The notes beneath the pieces are model-generated. The model had not been told where the DNA came from. It searched no databases and saw only the letters and a program-made list of their open reading frames with translations. A stretch of DNA of 64,000 nt from Cunninghamella blakesleeana (Eukaryota; Mucoromycota; Mucoromycetes; Mucorales; Cunninghamellaceae): assembly GCA_017871115.1 (NCBI GenBank), contig JAFCIZ010000002.1, positions 1,013,501 to 1,077,500 on the forward strand, read 5' to 3'. This document shows positions 37,683-48,595 of this stretch, piece after piece. Position numbers and translations under genes: made by a program. Position 1 is the stretch's first letter. The number at the start of each line of letters is the position of its first letter.

Positions 37683-40363
37683 TTAGGTATTAAAAGAATA
37701 AACCATTGATTTAGAAATGATTTTGGCCATATCATTATCACAGTGAAATTCTACAGGGCATGTTTCCAATAAATTATTAAATAATTCCTATAATATAATA
37801 TACAAATAAGTAAATGAGTTGTATGAATTAATATTAATATGTATAATGCTTACATGATTACGGAATAAGGATGCAATTATCAGCAATTGACCTGCAATTT
37901 TAGAACAAAACCCAGGTTTTATAGATAATGCAAATACTTCTTTAAGATTTTCTAAACTTTTAAACGCTGCTATTAATTCATTTTTCATTTCTTCTAATTG
38001 ATCAGATTGTAAAGTGGTTTCTTTTAAGATATTGGGAAAAGTGTATATAATTTTTTGAATTTCTAAAATATTATTGACAGTTTGTTGAATTTGATCATTA
38101 TTTGGATAAAGTTCTGATAGTCGATTAAGGTATAATTTTACGGTATCAATTTGAGCATCTGTTTTTTAAATAAGGTAGGGTAATATAAAATCCACATGGG
38201 TAAAATGATTATTAAAATGGAATTACGATTGTATATATATGTACATATTTACCTTTTAAAAATGATACCGGTAATAAATGATTCATAATAGCATCATAAG
38301 CTTTATCATTTTCACCTGATTCAAGATAGTAATGAATTTCTTTTGTATACATACGATTATTAAAAGCAAAAGTTACCTATACATATATATGGTAATAAAA
38401 TAAAATAAATAAAAAATATCTTTTCACTTATATTATTATTGTTATTATTATTGTTTTATTACCTTTGCATCCATGATCCATTGTTTGGGAATCTTTAATT
38501 GTTGTATTAAATAGAATTCTTTTTCCCATTCACGTAATGATAATAATCGATAAATTGTATTGTGAGGACTAAAATATATGTAATGTATATGGTGAGTGAG
38601 TAAATGAATTTAAGTTTTACAATAATAATAACAAGAATAGTATATAATCCATTAGCTTACTTTAAAATATATAGGGAAGCATAAATAGCTAAATATTCCC
38701 ATTTATCTTGATACAAAGAGTCACACCATTGGTCTTTCCAAAGTTCTAATTCATTCGTTTCATGATGAAAAAGTGAAGGGGCATGTAATGATAATAGCCA
38801 CCTAAACCTTAAAGGTAAATAGAGTTCTATCTGTTTTCGATCCACACAATCATTATGTAACAAAGTATGAAAAGACGTATATGAAGATGAAGCTGAAGAA
38901 GAGGACCACCATATCAATAAATAATACCAATAGCTTGATTCAAGAGATGGGATAGCTGTATAATGTTTTGTTTTTAATTGATGGATCCCAACAACAGAAC
39001 GATTGTGAGTGATGAAATGATATTGTATTAACCCAGCAAAGACATTACCATACCGATCAAAATAATTAATATATAAAACAAGTACTTGAGACCAAGTTAA
39101 ATCTTGAACAGTGACTAGTTTTAATTGGTTGACATATCCTAGATCGCCTTGAAGGATAAACCACATCTTTTGTTGATACATAGGAAGGGTATCCAATAAG
39201 TCTTTATCTATCCATAGTTTAATTTGTTCTGTTACCGATTCACGTATATCATAACCCTGGTGATGTAAAGAAATTAATGTAGATAATGCATTATCACCTA
39301 GTTCAAGTAATAATTCACAAGTTTTAATATGTTGGCCAGTTGACATGTAATACATTGCTAATTTCCATGGGTTACTCTCTTTTATTCTTTTTTCAATAAT
39401 AATATCATCAACGTTTTCATCGTTTAAACCAAATTCTTGTTGATATATTAATTTTGTTTCTTCAAGTACTGTATTGTGAATCCATTTTTTTAAATCTGAG
39501 TTTGCTTGTCTAGGTTTTATAAGGTTGTTTTTTTCAATCTGATGATTACCAATTGTATTAATTGAACCCATATCTTCAAATAAAATAGGTGTCATATTCC
39601 ATAATAATCGTTCTTGTCTGCTACAGTTTTTATCTTCATTGATATTTTCTATTAATTTGGTTGAATATAGACTTCTTATTAAATTCGCTCTGGGAATAGT
39701 GTCGACAACAGTTAAGGATGAACTACTTTGTACATGCGACATTATCAACTAAATAATATATAAAGTAAAAAAGATAATAGAAAAAAATAACTCTTAATAC
39801 TTCAATATATATATATATATATATACTATACCTTATTCATGGAATCTTGATATTTTGGTCTTGAAGAAACGGCTTTTGAAGAGGGATCTGATTGAGTGTT
39901 TTCCATTGTATGATCTAAAGTCTATTAATATCAATATATTATATTTAAATTATTATAATGTTTTGTATCAAAGGAAAAAAAAAAAGAAGGAAGTAGAAGA
40001 GAAAAAAATTACCATATTTTCACCATTGTCAGTGTTAACTTGTGTTCTATATATATAATAAAAGAAAAAGTAGCATTAATAAGCTGAAATATTGCATAGA
40101 GCGCGAACTTGATATACTATTATCATTATAATTATTAATATTACTAATTACATTGATTCAGAATTTATTCGGTGTCGTACCCTTTTTATATCACGATCAT
40201 TAGGTATTATTGATGGTTCACTCTTTCGTTTGCTTAAATAGGTCGAAATTGAACTAGAGAGTAAATAAAATCATATATATATATAAGTTATCGAAGTTCT
40301 TTAAAATAGTATAAATATATATATATATATATAACCTAAAAATACCAACCTTAAAAATGCCAT
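37683..40363 (-). CDS. Nucleoporin Nup96/Nup145C-like, encoded without Nup98
   Basis: Nine exons (40363-40350, 40253-40152, 40046-40013, 39921-39832, 39748-38661, 38568-38463, 38376-38253, 38158-37854, 37787-37683) encode 655 residues. The helical domain resembles the Nup96 domain: ESNPWKLAMYYMSTGQHIKT leads into CELLLELGDNALSTLIS, corresponding to the family's (A)CLLAQQSGD-type segment, and the C-terminal part has YYLESGENDKAYDAIMNHLL, like the family's W-LEAGDW...HLAP. Nup96 is a scaffold of the Y (Nup84/107) complex of the nuclear pore. The N-terminal 80 residues are short and polar; no FG repeats and no Nup98 autoproteolytic domain precede it. The 14-nt first exon uses a GTTGGT donor and is the weakest call. 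Confidence 0.78.
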
Positions 40364-42349
40364 TTAATAAATTATATGACAAAGTTATATTAATATATTC
40401 ACAATTTTTTTTCAAAAATAAAGTAGAAGAAAAGCGAAAAAAAAAAGATACTTTCAATTTTTTTTAAAAACGGACTTTAAATTAAGATTTTTGATCTTCT
40501 CCCCGAAAAAATTTAACACATTATACAGTTCTCTTTGCAAAGTATATTATCAAATATTTTATAAAATAATAAAAAATTAAAAAAGGTGTAAAAGTATAAA
40601 ATACTATGAAATATACATGGTCCTTTTAATTTTTTTTTGCTTAATTACTCATTAAATAAAGTGAGTTTCGAGTAACTTGGGGATAAGGGTGATAAAAAAA
40701 CTATTTTCCAAGTAAATAAATATTTATATGTTTAAAAGAGTGAGGAGTATCTCGTTAGACAATCACTTACTTCGAATAATAACTGTAATAAGAAAAAGGA
40801 AGTGAAGGGAAAAAAAAATATTTAAAGTTTATTTCTAAGGCGGAGGATATGCCATCGCTAAAACTCGTTGCGCTAAGTTAAAAATATTATAGAAAATATT
40901 TATTATTGGTAGAATAACGGCATAAATACTAGATATAATAATCTATTGTTGAAAAAGTGACTAGTTATAAATAAATGAATAAAAGGCACCAAACTATCTT
41001 CAATAAAGAAGAAAATGGCTACTTTAGATAAAAATGAAGACCACCCTGAATTTATAAAGCACTAACAGTATAAAAAAAGAAGTTTGGCAACTTAAGAAAA
41101 GATAAACAAAGATAATAAAATAACAATACATTAAATAAGAAAAAAACAATATTAAATAAAAAATAAGCCAACCATTGTAATTTAAAATGTTCATCATTTT
41201 GAATAAAAAAATCCACCGCGTTCAGTAGATCATATAACTTTTTATCCTTCTTAGATACCCCAGAGAACTCCACGGATAATGCAGAATGAAATACCGAAGA
41301 GTCAGATTGACCACGTTCAATAATCTCTATGCTTAATGTATCACCATATAATAGTAAAAAAGTATCACCAATCCAAACCAATAAAGGTTATTATTCAAAC
41401 TATAATTTAAATAAAAAAATCAATACAATTAAACAATTTAAAATTTGAATTTTAAATTTTAAGTTAGCCTGTTTGAACCTTTCTGTGCAAACCCATTCAC
41501 CATTTTGGATAGGGAGAGAAGCCAAAATTTTCAGAACTAATGCTTATATATTGTTCCCACTGATCCAAATACAATAGGACTTTTATAGAGCCCAGAATTT
41601 GTAGTAATTCCCATTTTGTATCTAGAAGATATCGTCAAGAAATGAAAGAAGAAAGATAGAGAATACATATTATAGATATCAAGAGCAAAAGCAAATAAAC
41701 CTATTTTATATTAATTCAAACAAATATATTTATAGATTAGTTGCATCATACAAAAATAGATGTATATAATATAAATAGTATTTTCAGCATAAAAAGAAAT
41801 AATTGCTACTTACCAAGAACTAATAAAATACTGTAAGGGATATAACAATAACAAAAATAAGATAAATGATATCTATTTATTTAAATCAAAAATATTATAT
41901 ACATATAAATTATATTATGACAATATATTACATACATACGTATATGAAAATAATGAAATGATATTTATCTAAAGAAATAATATTCAATATAAAATATGCT
42001 CTGAATAGGTAAAAGTTATTATAAAAGCATGTCTACATATTGTACACTTGCGGTAAAACTCGTATGATTAATTAGTTTACTAACTAGATAGTCATTGTTT
42101 TATACAAAAATATGTTTCATAATAATCTCCATCTATTCAAAACATGCTTTTTACTACACTTTATACTTTAAAATGGCTAAAATTGTAAGTATGGTGTTTA
42201 AAATTTATTAAAAGATGAAAAGTTAATATATGTGATATAAATATATTATTGTATCGATTGTTTATTGGTATAAGGTAATAATAATAATGTTTAAAAAATA
42301 TATATGTATGTTTTTTTTTGTTTTTTTAAAAAAAAATAAATAAACTTTA
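40364..42349. other. Gene-poor stretch with a possible decayed gene
   Basis: It is upstream of the Nup96 gene and downstream of the CH-like gene. Most of it is plain AT-rich DNA. The interval 41036-41690 has better open frames and is listed separately. No FG-repeat or Nup98-like sequence is seen here. Confidence 0.5.
41036..41690 (-). pseudogene. Possible decayed or unusual gene
   Basis: Two adjoining minus-strand frames read as plausible protein. An upstream block at about 41632-41505 follows a TTCTAG acceptor and reads TKWELLQILGSIKVLLYLDQ then WEQYISISSENFGFSPYPKW. A second block at about 41381-41165 reads GDTFLLLYGDTLSIEIIERG and SALSVEFSGVSKKDKKLYDL. Composition is far more gene-like than neighbouring low-complexity frames. 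The joining intron (GTGAAT donor near 41503, TTATAG acceptor near 41401) puts the second block out of frame, so it is broken, has a different structure, or is chance. No family is recognised. Confidence 0.3.
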
Positions 42350-43394
42350 TCATTTTTCTATAGTTAATTTTTGTTCAAGTTGATTACATAAATTGGTATT
42401 AGATTGTAAATGGGCATCCATGGTTTGACGTAATTCCTGAATTACAGTTTTGCAAAAAGTTTCAACAGCCTTTTGTATCTAAATATATAAAATATTAAAT
42501 TTAAAAACTCTGTTAATTTGCTTGTAAATTAAAAGGTTAAGACCCAAGCTTTTTTTTAATATTTTACCATAGATAAACCATCATCTGTTTTTCTTGCTAT
42601 AACTGAAGGATCAAAAGGATCAAATACGATTTCAAATCGGAATTTACATGCACTATTTTTATATTTATGTATGTAAATAAATATATATAATTAATGTAGT
42701 TCATTCTAATATTTTATACTTTATTTTTTTTTAAAAGTGTTGATGATTTCTTGAGCTATTTTATTTTATTTTTAGTAATGACTTACGCAGCAAAAAATCG
42801 AAGGTTTTCAATGGAACGATAAGTTCTTTGGGTATCTTCATGAATCTTATTAATAAAACCAAAGGGTCTACGAGACCTTTTTACAATGCTATTATAAACA
42901 TTACATAAAGTTCGTCCATCACTATAAACAATTATAATAATAAAACATATATGCATTACAAGAATTTAAGTCAGTATATACATTTAGATTTTTAATAACA
43001 AACAAACAAATAAGCAAAAATAAATATTTATCTATTTATATCTATTCATACATATTTACTTGAATGAACTTACGATAAAAATTCCCAGAATATTTTTTCA
43101 TCATCATGAGGGTTTGGCATTTCATTTTGATTAGCGATATGATCTTTTAACAAAGCATGATACCGTCCTAAGAAAGAAAAGAGAAAAAGGAAAAATAAAT
43201 AAAAAGTATAAGCGTGTCACTATTTTCTTTTAAAAAAGATTTTAATTTTACCAATATCGTCATTAGGAAAAGTAGATCTTTCAAGCCAATTAGGGATATT
43301 ACTTTTTTTTGAAGAGATGCTATTGCTATTATTATTATTTTCATCATCATCGACATCTTTTGCTGTTATTGATGAAGAAGTAGAAGTAGTAGAA

Positions 43395-43427
<33 letters not shown>

Positions 43428-44650
43428 TTAACATCCATTGCATTTTTAACTAATAAAGCCTTAATCTCATTTGTAAAAGAAGTAGGAGGTGCACCAATGT
43501 GATGAGGGGGGTTTAGGGCAAATTTTTCTACACATGAAAGGTAATTTTGAATAGCTTTTCGTTCTTTTTCTAAATGGTGAAAATCAGAAGATTTATAAAT
43601 ATAACCCCCAGTTTGTTGTATATCCTCATCTTTTTGTAGTTGTTGTTGTTGGTCTTCGTCTAAGCGATAGTTTGTTTCTAAATCTTTCATATCCGACAAT
43701 AATGCAAGTGCTGCCTGGCGAAGTTGAGCCAATGCTTCATTAGATAAATCATGGCGATTAATAGTATAAGTCTTCACAGAAGTTAACATTCTTGTAACAG
43801 ATTGTAATAGAGGTAAAATATGAAACGAGGTATGACTACTATTTGTAGCATCAGATATATCGGAATCCACCGAATGATCCGAAATAGACATCCGAGGGCC
43901 AGTTACCATCGCCCAAGCTGTTAAGGTTTGCTGAATATCTTGAAAACATGTTTGAAGTAATACATCTAAATCGGTTTCTACATCTAATTCTTTCCAACTG
44001 GGAGGTGGCATCTTTGGTGTTGGTAATTGGTCTAATTCATCTGGTTCTTCTGAGTATTTAAAACCAAGTGTTCCTACCCTTTTTTTTTTTTTTTTTTTTT
44101 TGTATATATATATATATTTATAAAGAAATAAAAAGGAGAATAATAATAAGCTATCTATCTATATTTTTAGTATTATTATTATTATCTATATAATTAAACT
44201 TACTTATTTACAACCAAGTCTTTCTTTGCGTAAAAATGTTGTAAACGTTCTATACTGCCTAATGTCAAAACAGAAGATCGTCTCTGTGCTATATAGTTAC
44301 ATTATAAAATAAAATAAAAATAATATTATTATCACTATCATTAATAAAGGAATATACGTATATAAATATATCATTTGTATTTTATTAATTATCTTTTAAT
44401 TACCTGAACGAGCAAAACCTTTTATTTGAATACCATTGACAGGTTTCAAGTAACGACGACCTTGAGGGCTCGCAGCACGAACTATATTATCAGGTGTAGG
44501 ACTAACGGAACGATTAAATAAAGGTGGTTGGTCATTTAAAGGTGGAAAAAAAGTGGATTGTTCAGCTATAGGTTCATCTATTATATTTGTTGTCGATATA
44601 ACACTGTTATTATTATCAGTTGAAGGTATATCAAAAGGATGAACTGACAT
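42350..44650 (-). CDS. Calponin-homology-like protein of unknown function
   Basis: Seven exons (44650-44404, 44288-44204, 44078-43252, 43167-43074, 42921-42787, 42652-42568, 42478-42350) encode 533 residues. The C-terminal region resembles a calponin-homology fold: KIFWEFLSDGRTLCNVYNSI, then PFGFINKIHEDTQRTYRSIE and NLRFFAACKFRFEIVFDP. CH domains bind actin or act as signalling modules. Upstream is an all-helical region with a serine run ([11 protein letters not shown] at about 43393-43425). The C-terminus is a short coiled coil. The third intron boundary on the 5' side ends at an AAG acceptor preceded by about 22 A residues, so that junction needs cDNA support. The exact family is not recognised. 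Confidence 0.72.
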
Positions 44651-45859
44651 TTACTGGTTTATATTTTATTAATATTATTTAATAAAAAAAAATAAAAATA
44701 TAAAAATAAAGGGAAAAGAAACCCAATATCATATTTTTTTTTTTCACGAGTTATGAAGGAAAAAAGAAAATTAAAATCCCGCTTCTTTTTTTGGGTATAT
44801 GACAACACACAGATATATAAAACGTTTTGAAATAAAAATAAATATAAACAAAAGCAAAATAAATAGAAAATAATAAAAATAATAAAAATAATAAAAATAA
44901 TAAAAAGGTTATTTTATTTTGAAAAAACAATTCACCATAATATTTATAAGATTGTAAATTAGTTGCTTTAATAACTAATTAAACTTTTTTTTAATAATCT
45001 TATTTGCATAATAAATGATGAAATATGATTTATATATTTATATATAAAAGTATATATATATAAATATATATATATAACCTATCAATCTATTTACCTCGAA
45101 GATACCATTTTAGATTAAAACTCCGTCGCCTTTTTGTCTTTTTTTATGCTACGTATCGAGATCCTTCCAAAGTATATATAGAGGATAAAAAAAAAAAAAA
45201 AGGTTTCATCTTAAGGTTTGATTTAACCTAGTATAAATGAGTGGAATACTATTGATTATTGTTTCAAAATAGTTATATTCATTTATTCATATAAATATAT
45301 ATTTTCTATTTACAAGTATGTATATCTATATATATATATATATATACCAACTTTTTGAATATTAAGTATTGTACATAAGTCAATAATCATTTTCTTTGGA
45401 AAAATAAAATAAAATAAAAAACCAAAATAAGTAACTTGATAATTCAATGATGTAAAGATCAAAAAGAAAAAAAGAAAAAAAAAGCTAACTATTTACGTGA
45501 TCATTCAACTTAATGAACGAATAATATAATAGAAAAAAAGAATAAAAAGGGAGAAAAAAAAAAAGCGTATAAATTAGTCAACTACTCCCTGTGAAAAAAT
45601 TCAAAAATCAAAAAAGTAAAAAAAATGGGAAAACAGAAACTATCCACCTGTTTATTAATGTAACAACGAAAACTTAATAATAATTATAATTATAATGAAA
45701 TAATAAGAAACTCCGCTAATCATATTAAAATTTTTGTGTTTCCTTTTAGATAATAGACAATGGTTATAAATTTTTAAGTAAATAGTATCATGTTATTATT
45801 CATTAATATTATTATTATTATTTATTAACGTTTAACACACACACAAACACACACATATG

Positions 45860-45898
<39 letters not shown>

Positions 45899-46260
45899 AT
45901 GATCATAATAATATATAATAATATATATATATAAATAATAAATAATTATAATAATATAAATAGATAATTTTAGTATACGAGTTTTTATAGTTTTATTTTA
46001 CTTCATTAAAGAACATATTTGGATAAGCTTTAGTTTAAATGACCGATTTAATAGCATAGTGTAACCAAAAAATTAAAATAATAAAAATTGTAATAAATAT
46101 AAAATAATTTTCTCTTTCTTCTTTTTTTCTTTTTTCATATCTACTTTATTACTTTATCTATTATATATATACCTTATATATTTGTTTATATAATTATATA
46201 TATATATAATACATACACCCCCCTTCCACTCTTTTTTTTATTCTAGTTTATTAATATACA
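44651..46260. other. Divergent intergenic region, no gene seen
   Basis: This 1.6 kb lies between the CH-like gene and the protease. It contains AATAATAATAATAA repeats at 44868-44905, ACACACAC at 45836-45855 and (AT)n at 45868-45894. The last 150 bp before the protease ATG are pyrimidine-rich with TATA-like repeats and ACCCCCC, a likely promoter. Confidence 0.5.
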
Positions 46261-48220
46261 ATGTATATTAAGCCAATTACTTTCGTTACTTTTTTATTTT
46301 ATTCACTGATCTTTTCAGTCAGTGCCACCAAACAACACCACAGACCTATTGTAACTAAATCCCAACACTACCTTATACAACTTGATCCAAAAACAAATAT
46401 TCTTGAATTCGTTCCAAACCTTTTAAAAGGCGCTCTTGATTTACTTGCTGATTTAATTGACGATCTTACTCATTTAGAAAAACGCACCCACCCTGTTCAA
46501 GTCTATGAAACTTTTGATATCAATGATTCTTTTAAAGCCATCAGTCTTCGCATCGAAAAAGGTGATCTTGTAGACAAAATCTTTGATCATTTTGATGAAG
46601 TACTTCGTATTGTTCCTGACGATGTAATCGATTTCCACTTACCTACCCCTCAACCTCTTCAACCTCGTTATTACATGGTAAATAAAATTGTTTTCGATTA
46701 TTTCATCCCATTTATATATAACAGAAAAAGAAAAATAATAACAATATATTTATGTATTAATGAATGCCATTTTTATTATTTATTTTTTAAAATAGAGACA
46801 TACTAAACCTAAAGATAGCGGTAAACCCAACGTTCATGCAAGAGCTACAAACACCTCTAATTCTGTAACTGTTCAACAATTAAAATCTCCTTGGAATCTC
46901 GCTCGTATTTCTGAACACAAACTTGATTTAAATTTACCTTATGTTTATCCTAAATCTTCTGGGTAATAAAAATAAATAGAAATAAAATATATAAAAATAG
47001 TAATCATTAATTTTTAATTTATAATTTTCTTATATTTTTATTACTATTATTATTTAAATAGAAATGGTGTTCGTGTTTATATTATTGATGATGGTATTAA
47101 CAAAGGCCATAAAGATTTCAATGGACGTGTTACTTGGGGTTTCTCCGCTATTGCTGATGATAAAGACAACAATGGTGGCGGTCATGGTAATTATAAAAAA
47201 TAAATAAAATAAATCATAAAAATAAAAAAAAAAAAAAAACAATCAATCTAATTTTTTTTTTAAAAAAAAAATAAAACTGAAATATATATAAATAGGTACA
47301 CATGTTGCTGGTATTATCGGAGGTACACATTATGGTGTTGCCAAAGATGTTTCAATGGTCTCTGTTCGTGTTTTAAAGAAAAATGGTCAAGGTGCTGTTT
47401 CTGGTGTCTTATCTGGTTTACAATGGGCTATTAAAGATGCAAAGAAAAACAAAAAGGTTAAATCTATTGTCAATATGTCTCTTGGTGTCCCAAGTATGGC
47501 TCCTAGTGCTGATCTTTTAAATAAAGCTGTCACTGCCGCTATTGAAGGAGGTTTACCTATCATCGCTGCTGCTGGTAACTCTGGAAGGTAATATATATAT
47601 ATATATTTATTAGTCATGCAAAACTGACTTATTTTTTTTTTTATAATATATATAGTGATGCTTGTGAATTTGTTCCAGGTGGTAATCCTAATGTATTCAC
47701 TGTTGCCGCTCTTGACAAGACCGACACTTTAGATCCTAGAAGTTGTTATGGCAAGTGTGTTAATATTGCTGCTCCCGGTATTGAAATCGAAAGTGACTAT
47801 ATTAACGGCAAAGATGCCACCACCGTCATGTCTGGTACCTCCATGGCCGCTCCTCATGTTACTGGTATTGCTGCTTTACTTCTTCACGATTTACCTGATG
47901 CTAACCCTAAAAAATTATATGCTCTTCTTACTTCTATTGGTACTAAAGGCTTAATTAAAAAGAACCGTTCCAAAACTCCTAATTTAATTGCTTTTAATAA
48001 TGCTGTTGCTGACAACTCTTCTTCTACTGCTTCTAATGGTGATAAAAAAGTTCCTTCAAAGAAGACTCAACCTAAAAAGAAAACTCAACCTAAAAAGAAG
48101 ACTCAACCAAAGAAGAAAACTCAACCAAAGAAAAAAACCCAACCAAAAAAGAAAACTCAATCAAAGAAAAAGCCTCAACCCAAGAAGAAACCTGCTCAAA
48201 AGAAGGAATCATCTCATTAA
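46261..48220 (+). CDS. Secreted subtilisin-like serine protease (S8, proteinase K type)
   Basis: Five exons (46261-46677, 46796-46962, 47062-47186, 47296-47587, 47656-48220) encode 521 residues. A signal peptide (ITFVTFLFYSLIFSVSA) is followed by a propeptide of roughly 140-150 residues. The catalytic domain shows the full triad in order: Asp in VYIIDDGIN, His in GHGTHVAGIIGG, Ser in SGTSMAAPHVTG, plus the oxyanion Asn in AAAGNSG. The intron after GGGHG interrupts the His motif. The C-terminus is a lysine-rich tail of repeated TQPKKK units. Proteinase K-type enzymes act extracellularly or in the vacuole; the signal peptide suits secretion. The start is the only upstream in-frame ATG. Confidence 0.94.
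48056..48210 (+). repeat. Tandem repeat encoding TQPKKK units at the protease C-terminus
   Basis: An 18-bp unit (ACTCAACCTAAAAAGAAA and variants) is repeated about seven to eight times in frame, giving a strongly basic tail after the protease domain. Third-base differences between units show it is not a very recent expansion. Confidence 0.9.
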
Positions 48221-48595
48221 AAATTTTTTTTAAGTAATGGTTAATTCCTTTTTTCCACCTTCATTCTTTATTGACATTATTTATTCTTTTTCCGTCTTCT
48301 TATCTTATTTATTTACTATTTATTTATTTTAATATTGTTTATTTTGTTAGTTTTATACTTTGTACTATTTATGTTTTATTAAAACTGATATTAATCCTTA
48401 AAAAAATAAATTTTTACATATTTATTTATATATATATGTGAATCATAATAACCTTTGTACATTTTTTTTCCTGTTCTTTTTCACATAATAACAATATAAT
48501 ATATATATATATATATATGTATTACAAAATAATTACAATATGAATGAATAATATACGTATTTATATTTTATGAAATAGATATCTTATTGACATTA
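48221..48595. other. Convergent intergenic region
   Basis: It is shared 3' DNA of the protease and AP-3 beta genes. It has AT-rich runs and (AT)n near 48498-48520. No gene is seen. Confidence 0.5.
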
